DNA of 41,151 nt from Pseudomonadota bacterium (lineage in GTDB: Bacteria > Myxococcota_A > UBA796 > SXON01). This document shows, in pieces, positions 25,587 through 36,483 of this stretch; the stretch's first letter is position 1, and every line of letters starts with the position of its first letter. The notes under the pieces were generated by a model that saw only the letters and a program-made list of their open reading frames with translations, was not told where the DNA came from and made no database searches. The stretch spans positions 1 through 41,151 of the forward strand of contig SXON01000085.1 of assembly GCA_005778355.1 (NCBI GenBank), given 5' to 3'. The position numbers and the translations under genes are program-made.

Positions 25587-26096
25587 CTACTTGCCGAGCG
25601 CGTGGTTGATGGCGTCGCGCACCGAGGCGTTGTCTTCCTTGCCGAGCCGGGCCTCCAGGGCAGCGACGCCGGCGCTACCGACGAGCCCGAGGGCTTTCGC
25701 CGCGTAGGTGCGCACCTGGGTGTCGCTCGACTCGAGCGCCACCGCGAGATCGGCGACCGCGTCGCCCTTGTAGGCGTTGGCGAGGCCGAGACAGGCCTTG
25801 CGGCGCAAGAGCGACTCGGCGCTCGGGTCGCGCACGAGGGCCGAGAGGTAACTACGGGCGTCGCTGCCAGGGAAGTAGCCGAGCGCCACCAGCGCGTTGC
25901 CCCGTTGGGTGGGGTTCATGCCTGCGTCGCGGGCCACCGCGAGCAGCTCGGTCGATGCGCCGTTGCCGAGCGCCGCCCAGTCGGCGGCGGTGGGGGCGTA
26001 CTCGACGCCGCTCAAGAGGTCGATCACCCGGGATCGAAGGGCGTCGTCGGCGTGGGCGACAGACAGCGTCGCCGCCAGGAAGAAAGACAAGCTCAT
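25587..26096 (-). CDS. Exported HEAT-repeat protein
   Basis: A 169-residue protein with a signal peptide (MSLSFFLAATLSVAHA) and three or four HEAT-type helical repeats: NPTQRGNALVALGYFPGSDARSYL, LLRRKACLGLANAYKGDAVADL, VRTYAAKALGLVGSAGVAAL and NASVRDAINHALGK. Such modules are protein-binding scaffolds in the periplasm. It is the first gene of the operon with the metzincin and the channel-like protein and may present or regulate one of them. The 122-base gap upstream to the divergent gene holds no clear ribosome site or second gene. Confidence 0.82.
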   Translation of the reverse strand: MSLSFFLAATLSVAHADDALRSRVIDLLSGVEYAPTAADWAALGNGASTELLAVARDAGMNPTQRGNALVALGYFPGSDARSYLSALVRDPSAESLLRRKACLGLANAYKGDAVADLAVALESSDTQVRTYAAKALGLVGSAGVAALEARLGKEDNASVRDAINHALGK

Positions 26097-26218
26097 GCCG
26101 GGCCTCGGGATGCCGTCGCCGAATAGCCCGGGGCGGGGGGCCCTCGCTACCCCCTCGTGCGCAAGGTCGGCGGCGGCATCGGTCGGCGGGCTGCCGCAGG
26201 AGGGCCACCGAGGCGATA

Positions 26219-26791
26219 ATGGTTCCCGGCCGTGCTCTTGTTTGCGTCCCCGGTTCTCGCGCTGACCCCCGCTGCGGAGGCCTCCTCGAGTTCCGCGAAC
26301 GCACCGAGGTGATCGTCACGTCGTCCACCTACGGGACCACCTCCACGCAGGTGCCCACCTTCGACGTGCTGGACGAGGTCGGCCGCGACCTCGACACGCT
26401 CGCTCTCGCCGGCTTCATCGGCGACACGAGGGCGCCGGCGGACCTGGAGCACAAACAACGCGCCGCCCGGGTGACGGGCGGGGTGACCATCGGGATCGCG
26501 ATTCCACTGGTGGTGCTTGGCGGGCTCGCACTCGACAACAGCGTCAACGGCCAGGGCGGTGACGCGGCGCTCATCGGGGGGGCGACGGCGCTCAGCGTTG
26601 GCGTGACGGGCCTCATTTTTGGCCCGATCTGGCTCGGCGTGCGCCCGGCAGCGCTCCGCGCCAATCCGGCGGCCTTCTACCCGCTCGACCAGGCGCGGGA
26701 CGCGGTGGAGGCGTACAACGTGGGCTGCGGCTACGTGCCTGCGGACGTCGAGCCCGACGAGGACCTCGACGCGCTCGACGCGTTCGAGTAG
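26219..26791 (+). CDS. Hypothetical membrane protein, start or frame uncertain
   Basis: The conserved-looking part (LEFRERTEVIVTSSTYGTTSTQVPTFDVLDEVGRDLDTLALAGFIGDTR) is followed by two hydrophobic segments (VTIGIAIPLVVLGGLALD and ALIGGATALSVGVTGLIFGPIWLGV) and an acidic end. The only ATG in this frame at the 5' end, 26219, overlaps the likely -10 box GATAAT (26215-26220), so it could not be transcribed from it. In another frame, GTG 26232 gives MLLFASPVLALTPAAEA, a textbook signal peptide, but that frame stops at 26312. A one-base shift in the region of about 26260-26310 would join signal peptide and body. The product is probably an exported protein; function unrecognised. Annotated from 26219 as the longest uninterrupted frame. 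Confidence 0.55.
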   Translation: MVPGRALVCVPGSRADPRCGGLLEFRERTEVIVTSSTYGTTSTQVPTFDVLDEVGRDLDTLALAGFIGDTRAPADLEHKQRAARVTGGVTIGIAIPLVVLGGLALDNSVNGQGGDAALIGGATALSVGVTGLIFGPIWLGVRPAALRANPAAFYPLDQARDAVEAYNVGCGYVPADVEPDEDLDALDAFE

Positions 26792-26792
26792 C

Positions 26793-27299
26793 TCAGCGCG
26801 CGGGCGTCCACTCGATCGTGCACTCGTCGTTCCCGATGAACGTGAAAAGCAGTCGGTAGGCCACGCCCTCCAGGACCTCGGGCACCAGGCGCCGCTCGCA
26901 CGCGGTGATCGTGCGCTGGCCCTTCTCCGTCAGCTCCATGTTCACGGTGTAGCTACCCGTCTCGATCCAGCCGCCGCCCGCCATCGGGAGCGAGAGCGAC
27001 GGGATGGTGACGTCTCGCCACTCCGAGATGTCCACCGGTTCGAAGAAACGCGCCAGTACCCGGAACTCCGGGCTGCCCGCGTGCACCGCCGTGGACGCGG
27101 TCACGGCGTCGCCGCGACGCACCTCAGCGTACTCGGGCAACCCCGTGAACAGCTTGTCGTCGATCTCGACCACGGTCCGCACCCTGTCCGCCGGGGCGTT
27201 GTCGAAGCGCAGTTGCACCTGCACCTCGACTGCGGGCTCCGAATGGCGAGGCGGTTCGTACAGGTAGCTCGACGGGCACGCCGCGAGGAGGGCCAGCAT
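26793..27299 (-). CDS. Hypothetical lipoprotein
   Basis: A 168-residue lipoprotein: signal MLALLAAC with lipobox LAAC, then beta-rich sequence with no recognised domain (VEVQVQLRFDNAPADRVRTVVEIDD, VTIPSLSLPMAGGGWIETGSYTVNMELTEKGQ). Two further cysteines (TACERR and NDECTIEW) could form a disulphide. The signal peptide is very short, so the true start might lie upstream, but no better in-frame start is visible. It is the last of a string of genes that starts with the WYL regulator, 52 bases after the gene before it, and converges with the preceding gene one base away. Confidence 0.65.
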   Translation of the reverse strand: MLALLAACPSSYLYEPPRHSEPAVEVQVQLRFDNAPADRVRTVVEIDDKLFTGLPEYAEVRRGDAVTASTAVHAGSPEFRVLARFFEPVDISEWRDVTIPSLSLPMAGGGWIETGSYTVNMELTEKGQRTITACERRLVPEVLEGVAYRLLFTFIGNDECTIEWTPAR

Positions 27300-27351
27300 G
27301 TCCCTGTCTATTCCGAGGTGAACGTCGCCGGTATCGGCCGGGTGCCGCGCG

Positions 27352-27756
27352 TCAGTCGGTCACCCGGTTTGGCGTGAAGACCACGTCCACCGTCAGCGTG
27401 TCTGGGGTCCCATCGGTCCACACCTCGAAGCTCGCCTCTACCTCTTCCCCGGCGTTCCCCGGAGGATACCCGCAGATGCCCACGGTGAGCACGTAGGTGG
27501 AACCCGGGCTCACCTCCGACATTTCCACGGGGAAGGCCTGCGTGGTGAAGCCAGCGATGCAAAACACCTCGGTGTCGTACTCGGGCATGGTGAGAACCGC
27601 GCTTGTCTCGCCGACGTTGGCGAGCGACACCGAGCCCGAGGCGTAGCCCTCGTCGGGCATCTCCGCGACGAAGTCGACGACGCCGAGATCGAGCGGCGAG
27701 GGGCTGATGTCGAACTGGAGCTCGGGGTCGCCGCAGGCGAAGAGGCTGAGGATCAT
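27352..27756 (-). CDS. Hypothetical lipoprotein with Ig-like fold
   Basis: A 134-residue lipoprotein: MILSLFAC gives the lipobox, then SPSPLDLGVVDF and GSVSLANVGETSAVLTM, a pattern typical of ASPM-SPD-2-Hydin or choice-of-anchor Ig-like sandwiches. Two cysteines (VFCIAG and GICGYP) may pair. It lies 12 bases after the preceding lipoprotein gene in the WYL operon. Function unknown; a cell-envelope structural role is the simplest guess. Confidence 0.68.
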   Translation of the reverse strand: MILSLFACGDPELQFDISPSPLDLGVVDFVAEMPDEGYASGSVSLANVGETSAVLTMPEYDTEVFCIAGFTTQAFPVEMSEVSPGSTYVLTVGICGYPPGNAGEEVEASFEVWTDGTPDTLTVDVVFTPNRVTD

Positions 27757-27768
27757 CGCGCCGCGATC

Positions 27769-28326
27769 TTACTCCGCGAACTTCCAGAGCTGGACGTCTT
27801 CCGTGAGCACGAGGCCCACATCGCGAGCCCAATATTGCACGTCCGTGGTCCCGTCGTCTCGACGGAGGCCGATCTCCAGCGTGGACCAGCTGCCCGCGGG
27901 CACCCAGGTCTCGGCCTCGCGCAGCACCTCGAACTGGGTGGCCGTGGAGCGCAGTTCGTCGATGCCCGTGTCGTCCACCCGCCGCGACACCCACTCCGTG
28001 GTCCACGCGTCACCCACCGCGACGTGACGCGGCATCACGAGCGCCGGGGGGTCGTAGGTGGTCCAGGCGACGGCGCCGTCGTTGTCCTCTCGACGCGACA
28101 CGAGCCAGGCGCCGTCCTCGTCGCAAGTGTAGCTGTCGATCCAGTAGTTGCCCTCGACGATGATCGTCGTGTCCTCAATAGCCGTGATCTCCAGAATATC
28201 ACGCTCGTTCGCGGAGAAGTGTTCGTAGGCCCAGCCTCGCCCCACGCCATCGAGGCCCGACCACGTGGGGCAGAGACCGTCATCGGGATCGTCGACGAGC
28301 CGGCACGCCAGGAAGAACAGGGTCAC
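27769..28326 (-). CDS. Hypothetical lipoprotein
   Basis: A 185-residue lipoprotein beginning MTLFFLACRLVDDPDDG, with lipobox FLAC. The GTG at 28326 overlaps the stop of the preceding gene (GTGA), which decides the start; an open frame continues far upstream but only as the shadow of that gene. The mature part is rich in Trp, Asp and Thr (GRGWAYEHFSANERD, VEGNYWIDSYTCDED, VGDAWTTEWVSRRVDD). No domain recognised. Coupled translation ties it to the 272-residue unknown protein. Confidence 0.7.
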   Translation of the reverse strand: MTLFFLACRLVDDPDDGLCPTWSGLDGVGRGWAYEHFSANERDILEITAIEDTTIIVEGNYWIDSYTCDEDGAWLVSRREDNDGAVAWTTYDPPALVMPRHVAVGDAWTTEWVSRRVDDTGIDELRSTATQFEVLREAETWVPAGSWSTLEIGLRRDDGTTDVQYWARDVGLVLTEDVQLWKFAE

Positions 28327-29141
28327 CCCAGCCGCATCGACCGCCACGCCCCCTCGCTTGAGGCCCGGTAGACAACTTCGCTCCGGCGTCGCAGGACATC
28401 TTCCCAGGTGGAACGCCGCTCCTCGGCGCGGATACGCCAGAGTTCCACGAGCAAGCGCCGCTGCACGACCGCGGGATCTGGACAGGCGGGGAGGTCGACC
28501 TTGCAGGAAAACCCCCAGCCATCGCCCAGCCGATAGGCCCGCGCCACGTACACCCCGGGGGGCCCGCTCGACGGCGTCTGCTGTCGCGACAAGGGGAGGA
28601 GCGGCACGCCGTCGCGGTACAGGCAGGGCGGGGCGCGGTCGACACAGCGCATGGCGTGGGTGAGCGAGCGGTCGCGCTCGTCCTCGAACCAGGCGTCGAC
28701 GGCGCGACGTTCGCCCAGGGTGGTGAGCCACGCCAGCGCGGCCAGGGCACCGGTGGACGGGCGATCGTAGGGGTTGCCGGTGATGCGCTCCACCAGCACG
28801 CGCGCGTCGGCCACCTCGTCCTCCACGACGTCGGCGAGCACACGGTCGGGGAGTGGAACGAGCGCATCATGGAGACGACGTTTGTCGTGCCGCAGCTCCC
28901 CGGCGAGTCCCGCGTCCCGGGCCAGTGGCTCGAGCGCCGCGAAGGCACCATGGCCGCCGAGCCAGGCGAGGTAGGCCTCGTGAAAACGTTCTTCTGCCGC
29001 CTGTAGTTGCGCCGCGTCGAGCGCGCCGCCTGAGAAGCGCTGGTAGTTCTCCACCGACCCGGGCTCGAAACACGCCTCGTCCTGCGAGGAGGGGTCGCCC
29101 CGGTTGAGCACCAAGGGCTCGATGTCGCGCTCGCGATTCAC
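28323..29141 (-). CDS. Hypothetical protein coupled to the WYL regulator
   Basis: A 272-residue soluble protein that I do not recognise. It starts with GTG overlapping the stop of the WYL gene (GTGA at 29141-29138) and itself overlaps the next gene in the same way. The sequence is helical and charged in its first half (ALDAAQLQAAEERFHEAYLAWLGGHGAF, ADVVEDEVADARVLVERITGNPYDRPS) and has a conserved-looking centre, HAMRCVDRAPPCLYRDGVPLLPLSRQ. There is no signal peptide. Its tight coupling to the regulator makes it a possible partner or effector of that regulator. Confidence 0.7.
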   Translation of the reverse strand: MNRERDIEPLVLNRGDPSSQDEACFEPGSVENYQRFSGGALDAAQLQAAEERFHEAYLAWLGGHGAFAALEPLARDAGLAGELRHDKRRLHDALVPLPDRVLADVVEDEVADARVLVERITGNPYDRPSTGALAALAWLTTLGERRAVDAWFEDERDRSLTHAMRCVDRAPPCLYRDGVPLLPLSRQQTPSSGPPGVYVARAYRLGDGWGFSCKVDLPACPDPAVVQRRLLVELWRIRAEERRSTWEDVLRRRSEVVYRASSEGAWRSMRLG

Positions 29142-30118
29142 GGTGCGTAGCGCTGGGCAGCGGCGAGGTGTTGCTCTTTGACCCACTGGGCTAGGCTGCC
29201 CGGCGCCTCCACCACCACCGCCGCGCCAAAACCCAGCAACCACTCCCGCAACTCCGGGGCCACCGACACGCGCAGGCGCAGCCGGACGCCGCCGTCCTCC
29301 AGCGGTTCGGCGCGCGCGGTGGTGTGCCAGTTGCGCTCGCGGATGAGCGGCGCCGCCTCGGGCGAGAACCGGGCCACCACCTCTTCCACGGTGCCGCCGG
29401 TGATGCCGAAAGCGTCTGCCAGGTAGGCGCGCGGGCTCCAGTCAGTCGGGTAGGCGAAGTGTTCCCGGCGAAGTCGGGAGAAGCGAACGAAACGTTCCAC
29501 GGCGAAGCTCTTGATCTTGTCTTCCGCGAGGTCGCGGGCGAAGACGTAGAGCCCCTGCCGGTACGTCGCCAGCGTGTAGGGCTCGAGCCGGTAGAGCTTC
29601 GGGAGGCCTCGCAAGGCGCGGTACTCCGCGTCCGCGGGGTTGGAGTAGAGCAAGGCGGACACGATCTCGTCGAGCAGCTCGCCGTCGCGCGCGTAGTCCT
29701 TGCGGTGCTCGGGGACGGCCATGAACTTGCGGTCGAGGTTCTCCCCGGCGTCGGAGGGGAATCGCCCGATGGCTGGGGCAAGGCGCTCGATCGCGTCGTC
29801 CATGTCGGCGGCGAAGGTGGTGCCGTCGAGAAAAGTGAACAGCGTCCGACCGAAGTGAAGCGACAAGGCCTCGGCCAAGGTGAGCTGCACGCCGGTGCGG
29901 GCGTAGGCCCGGTCGATGCTCACGAGGCGCTCGTCGCGGTGGCCCTCCTCGGCCACCGGGATGCCCATCTCGGCGATATCGGCGAGGTATCGTCGTAAGG
30001 TGCGTGCATCGAGCTCGAAACGATTCATCAGCTCGTGCGCGCTGATTCCGCCTCGGCGCTGCAAGAGCTGCACGATGCGAACGAGGGCCTGCGCCTTGTT
30101 GAGCTGCCGGTCTTCCAT
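29138..30118 (-). CDS. WYL-domain transcriptional regulator
   Basis: A 326-residue regulator of the HTH-WYL-WCX class. Residues 1-65 form a winged helix (ALVRIVQLLQRRGGISAHELMNRF, DARTLRRYLADIAEMGIPV). The WYL domain spans about 150-240 (YRLEPYTLATYRQGLYVFARD, DKIKSFAVERFVRFSRL; the namesake tripeptide is replaced by GLYV). The C-terminal WCX part starts near VVARFSPEAAPLIRERNWH. Relatives include mycobacterial PafBC and Caulobacter DriD, which mediate SOS-independent DNA-damage responses, DriD by binding single-stranded DNA. Element C, with its perfect palindrome, lies 32 bases upstream and could allow autoregulation. GTGA overlaps lead into an operon with one unknown protein and lipoproteins. 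The damage role is inference from family and from the shared promoter element. Confidence 0.88.
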   Translation of the reverse strand: MEDRQLNKAQALVRIVQLLQRRGGISAHELMNRFELDARTLRRYLADIAEMGIPVAEEGHRDERLVSIDRAYARTGVQLTLAEALSLHFGRTLFTFLDGTTFAADMDDAIERLAPAIGRFPSDAGENLDRKFMAVPEHRKDYARDGELLDEIVSALLYSNPADAEYRALRGLPKLYRLEPYTLATYRQGLYVFARDLAEDKIKSFAVERFVRFSRLRREHFAYPTDWSPRAYLADAFGITGGTVEEVVARFSPEAAPLIRERNWHTTARAEPLEDGGVRLRLRVSVAPELREWLLGFGAAVVVEAPGSLAQWVKEQHLAAAQRYAP

Positions 30119-30149
30119 GGCGCGGGGCGGTATCGACTTTTTTCCTTGG

Positions 30150-30182
30150 CGACCATTTTTTGGTCGGGAGGGGGGTGACACT
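30150..30182 (+). promoter_or_regulatory. Element C: perfect palindrome between WYL regulator and small membrane protein
   Basis: CGACCATTTTTTGGTCG (30150-30166) has identical six-base arms (CGACCA/TGGTCG). Read rightward it is followed by 10 bases and GACACT (30177-30182), a weaker match to the TAGnnT seen at the other copies. Leftward, no TAG occurs at that spacing; the likely -10 for the WYL gene, GATACC (30134-30129), lies five bases further. So the site either drives the rightward gene, represses the WYL gene, or both. Confidence 0.65.
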
Positions 30183-30194
30183 GTCCTTGCCGGG

Positions 30195-30223
30195 TTGACC
30201 CGGAACGGATGTCCAGGTATACT
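30195..30223 (+). promoter_or_regulatory. Housekeeping sigma70-type promoter (TTGACC-17-TATACT)
   Basis: TTGACC (30195-30200) and TATACT (30218-30223) are separated by exactly 17 bases, the best consensus promoter in the window. Transcription would start near 30230 and read the small membrane protein gene at 30283, possibly continuing into leuS. It lies just downstream of element C, giving two promoters in tandem. Confidence 0.75.
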
Positions 30224-30282
30224 GGATGCACGTTCAGATAGCTGAGCGACCGAACAGGACACTGAACCCCAAGGAGATGCAG

Positions 30283-30513
30283 ATGCTGACGCTCTTCGAT
30301 GCCGACCTGGTGGGATGGATGGGAACGATGGCCGTGGCCGTGGCGCTGGTGGGCGGTGCCGCCCTCGCGCTCTGGTCGCTGCCGTGGTCGAGCGCCGAGC
30401 TCGACGCGCTCGATGGCGACCTCAAGGCGGTGGGCCGCAAGTGGAGCGGCCTCCTGCACCCGGCCGACCATGCTCGTCGTGGGCAGGTCGCGATGCCGGC
30501 GCGGGCCCGCTAG
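30283..30513 (+). CDS. Small membrane protein
   Basis: A 76-residue protein: MLTLFDADLVGWMG, one membrane helix (TMAVAVALVGGAALALWSL), then a soluble tail of about 40 residues (ELDALDGDLKAVGRKWSGLLHP...). AAGGAG (30271-30276) decides the start: the ATG at 30277 touches it directly, whereas the ATG at 30283 has a normal six-base gap. It has a strong sigma70-type promoter and the PafBC-like element C upstream and sits divergently beside the WYL regulator. In Caulobacter the WYL regulator DriD induces didA, a small inner-membrane division inhibitor; the similarity of arrangement is suggestive, but the sequences are not visibly alike. Confidence 0.7.
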   Translation: MLTLFDADLVGWMGTMAVAVALVGGAALALWSLPWSSAELDALDGDLKAVGRKWSGLLHPADHARRGQVAMPARAR

Positions 30514-30577
30514 TCCGCCCTCGCGCCCGGGCGCTGCGGTGCGCAGGTTAGCCCCGCGCCCCGCGCCGGAGCTCCGC

Positions 30578-33051
<2,474 letters not shown>

Positions 33052-33055
<4 letters not shown>

Positions 33056-35229
33056 CGCGCCAGTCGCCAGCCCTCGGGGGGCGCGAGCGCCCGCACGCGC
33101 AGATGCTCGCCATCGGTGCGAAGCTCGATGCTGCCTTGTCGATCCGTGCGCCAGATCCGCGGCGAGAACGTTGCCGTGAGCAGGCTGCGCAGCACCCCCG
33201 GGTGGGGGTGCTGGTATCGGTTGTCGAACCCCGAGGAGATCACCGCGTGCTCGGGACGGGCGCAGGCCAGGAAGGGGGCGCTGGATGATGTGCGGCTGCC
33301 GTGGTGCCCAACCTTGAGAACAGTGGCTTTCAGGGCTCCACAATTGCTCGTCACGAGTGCCTGCTCCTCCGCCCACTCGGCGTCGCCCGGCAGGAGGAAG
33401 GTGTGGGCACCGAGTCCGAAACGCACCACCAGCGAGCGGTCGTTCTCGTCCTCCGCCTCGAAGTCACGCGGCAGGGGCAAGAGGGAGGGGTGAACCGAGG
33501 TCCAGACGGGCGCGGCGGCGGACAGGTCGGTCACGAGTCCCCGCGCGACGACCTCGCCCACCTCGATCGCCTCGATGACCGGCACGAGACCCCCGTAGTG
33601 ATCGGGATGGCCGTGCGACAGGAAGATGGTGTCGAGACGACGAATGCCCCGACGCCGCAGGTAGCGGAGCAAGTCGTTGCCGGGAGGGCCGCCGTCCACG
33701 AGCCAGCGTCGCCCGTCGGGCCACTCGACCAGCGCGGCGTCGCCCTGGCCCACCGAGAGGAAGGTGACCACCAGCTCGCGACGAGGCCGAGACACCGGCG
33801 CCAGCACCGCCAGCGTAAGGCTGAGCGCGAGAATCTCGCGACGCCACAGGAGACCTGCGACACCCAGCGCGGCGGCCCCGCACACGCCCACAGCCGGCGC
33901 CCAGGGCCCCACGTCGAGCCATCCGAGGCCCCAGAGCCCGATGGTCGCCGCCGCGTCGGCGAGCGCGAGTGCCATGTCGTGGGCCACGCCGGTGGTGACG
34001 GCAGCGACGAGCGCGAGGGGCGTGGCCACCGAGCCGATCCATGGGACGGCCCAGAGGTTCGCCAGCGGAGAAGCGGGTGACAGCGACTGGAAGTGCAGCG
34101 CCACCACCGGCAGGGTGCCCGCCGTGGCCCCGAGCGAGGCCGCGAGCCCTTGCGCCGCCCAGCGCAGGAGCACCGGGAGGTCGGGCGGCACCCGTCGCGA
34201 CGCGCGGCCCGACACGAGGATCATCCCGAGCATCGCGCCGAAGCTCAGCGCGAAGCCCACCGATCCGACGGCCTGCGGCTCGCTCGCCACCACCGCGATC
34301 GCCGCGAGCGCGAGCGTGCGCAGGGGATCGGGACGGCGACGCGCCGCCAACGCCACGCACGCCGCCGAGGCCATCCAGGCGGCTCGCCTTGCGGGCACGC
34401 CCCAGTCGGCGATGTCGACGTAGAGCCAGGCCCCGAGGATGCCGCCAAGACCACAGCTCCACCGCGCGACGCCGCCCGACACAAACATGAATGGTCGCGA
34501 CAACAACCACGCGATCCACCAGCCGATGGCCGCCCCCACGCCCACGTGCAGACCCGACACCGACACGAGGTGCCAAGTGCCTGTGCGGCGCAACAACTGT
34601 GCCTCCTCCAACGGGATCTCCCCGACCGTGCCATCGACGAGCGCCCGGAGCAGCGCGGCGTGATCGGCACCGCCAAAGTCAGGCGCCGCGCGCTCGCGCC
34701 CGAGCCGCACCACGCTGTCGGCGATGAGCAGGCTCCGCACCTTTGCCCGGGCAGCGACGACGGTGGGGTCGACGTCGCCGGGCAAACGCGTGGGGTCGAC
34801 GCGACGCGCGCTGCCGGCCACCACCACGGCCACACCGGGAGGAGGAGGGGGTCCGGGGAAAACCACCCGCAGACGCCCGCTCGCCGAGCGCGCGCCGCCG
34901 CCAAGCGCACTCACGGAGACCAGCTCGATGTCGGCCACTCGTCCCTCGGCGGCGCTCGCCACCCGGCCGCGCGCGCTCACGTCGCCGCGGAGCTCGGGAC
35001 CCCCCTCGACCCGCGCGACGAGGCCGAGGCTGCAGGCAAACCCGGCCCCGAGCAAAGCCAGCGGGCGAGAACGACTCCCGAGGAACGCGAGCATTGCGAG
35101 CGCCACCGCCGCGAGCGCGGAGGACGCCAAGTCCGCAGGGCAGTAGGGCCAAGCCCAAGCCCCTGTCACCATGCCAATCGCGAGCCACTGTGCCACGCGC
35201 GCCCGCAGGGCAAGGCACGTGCCACCCAT
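33052..35229 (-). CDS. comEC: ComEC/Rec2-type DNA uptake channel protein
   Basis: Inner-membrane channel for single-stranded DNA entry during natural transformation; 725 residues. The N-terminus has two or three membrane helices and an OB-like DUF4131 region (ELRGDVSARGRVASAAEGRVADIEL). The Competence domain begins near RRTGTWHLVSVSGLHVGVGAAIGWW and contains many helices (VPARRAAWMASAACVALAARRRPD). The C-terminal metallo-beta-lactamase-like nuclease domain has TFLSVGQGDAALVEW, LVDGGPPG, HGHPDHYGG near 540 and KVGHHGSRTSSS; both metal motifs are intact, unlike in some species. Start ATG at 35229, with no strong ribosome site. No other com gene is in the window. Confidence 0.95.
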
Positions 35230-35265
35230 AAACAGGCCTTCGACCGTGAGTGCGGCTGACGGTTG

Positions 35266-36483
35266 TCAGCTCCGCCGACGGACGTCCGTCAGCGCCAGCG
35301 CCTCGACAAGGCGCAAGACGTCTCGCGCCGGCACCACCTCGGCGAAGCCGACGACGCCTTCCGGCACCTCACCCTTCTCGGTCGCGTAGCGGCGCGACAC
35401 CGCGACAACGAGGTTGCGCGGGCCATGCTTCTGCAGAGCCCCGAGCCGCTTCTCGATGCTCCCCTTGCGCCAGAAGCCGAGGATCTCGAGGTAGGCCACG
35501 CGCCCGTCCTTGCGGAAGCCGAAGTCGGGCACCACAACGCCGCCGGTGCCCTGGGCCAGAGGCATGGGGTCGAGGTCGAGTGTCCACCCGCTCCCCAGCG
35601 CGTCGAAGCGCTCGCGAAACCACTCGGCCTCGCGCGTGACGTAGGCTCCCACATCTCGATAGTGAGATTTCAAACCAGATTCTTGTGTGATGGTAAGCGT
35701 GGGCGAGTACTGTTTCCACTTCACCACGGCCCGCGCCGACCACGCCCCTGGCAGGAGCACGAGGGTGCCGAGGAACTTGGCGAGCGCAAGTCCGTAGCGA
35801 TTGGTCTGCGAGAAAAGCGATGCCGGCCCATCAATCCTGAGGCGGTAGCTGGTGCCCTCTGCGGAGGCGCTGAAGCAAAGCTGGTTGAACTTCACCGCCC
35901 GCATCAGCTGGCGCATGCGCCCCGGCTCCGGCGACTCTAGGCAGATCTCGAGTTCGCTGGCTGAGAAACAAAGCGCCTGTACCAGCCCGAGGTTGTAGCG
36001 CTGCACCAGCACGTCGGCGCTCTCGATGCTGCAGCTCACCAGGCGCTGCTGCGAGGGCAGGTCGGCGTACATCGCCTCCTCCACGATCCCCGCCTCGCTG
36101 CCGAGCTCGGCCGCCACGTGGGCCAGCACTCCGGCCCGCGTGGGGAGTCCTTCCAGCGGCACGGGGGAGAGAGGCCCACGCCGGGCGCTCTCCAGCCACA
36201 CCCGCTGGCGCAGCTCTCGCGGGTCGACCGGCGACTCGGTAGCAAACTCGCAGGCATCAAAGACGATCTTGGCCAGTCCCGCGAATAGCTTGCCGTCGGT
36301 GGCGTCGCCGAGCAAGGACTCGAGCTCGCCCTCGATGTCGCCCCGGCGCTCGCCGACGCCCTGGCGGACCGCATCGAGGATATCGCGCGCGCGCTCCGCC
36401 ACTCGCTCGTTGCCGATGTCGATATAGCCAGGAAGCAGCTCGCCTTTCTTCACGGTGGCGCGAATCAGATCAGCGGTAAGCAT
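35266..36483 (-). CDS. Bax1-type (DUF790) nuclease, partner of XPB
   Basis: A 405-residue protein of the DUF790 family. In archaea Bax1 is the structure-specific nuclease that binds XPB and cuts DNA at bubble or splayed structures in excision repair. The N-terminus MLTADLIRATVKKGELLPGYI matches the family opening, the middle has VQRYNLGLVQALCFSASELEI, and the C-terminal nuclease part shows VVPDFGFRKDGRVAYLEILGFW, a PD-(D/E)xK-like arrangement with KRLGALQKHGPRNLVVAVS. The start overlaps the end of the XPB gene by 14 bases, which fixes the functional pairing. I find the pair complete, with both active sites intact. Confidence 0.87.
   Translation of the reverse strand: MLTADLIRATVKKGELLPGYIDIGNERVAERARDILDAVRQGVGERRGDIEGELESLLGDATDGKLFAGLAKIVFDACEFATESPVDPRELRQRVWLESARRGPLSPVPLEGLPTRAGVLAHVAAELGSEAGIVEEAMYADLPSQQRLVSCSIESADVLVQRYNLGLVQALCFSASELEICLESPEPGRMRQLMRAVKFNQLCFSASAEGTSYRLRIDGPASLFSQTNRYGLALAKFLGTLVLLPGAWSARAVVKWKQYSPTLTITQESGLKSHYRDVGAYVTREAEWFRERFDALGSGWTLDLDPMPLAQGTGGVVVPDFGFRKDGRVAYLEILGFWRKGSIEKRLGALQKHGPRNLVVAVSRRYATEKGEVPEGVVGFAEVVPARDVLRLVEALALTDVRRRS

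Noticed and set aside
24024..26126. A 700-residue open frame on the plus strand across the metzincin and HEAT genes
   Set aside because: It crosses several real genes on the other strand, with biased Arg/Val/His/Gly content and no recognisable domain.
26600..26630. CATTTTTGGCC resembling the 17-bp element
   Set aside because: It lies inside a coding region (Leu-Ile-Phe-Gly-Pro), matches only the centre and has no TAG at the required spacing.
30514..30577. Possible tRNA or leader peptide ahead of leuS
   Set aside because: The 64-base GC-rich gap has no cloverleaf, no T-box features and no run of leucine codons.
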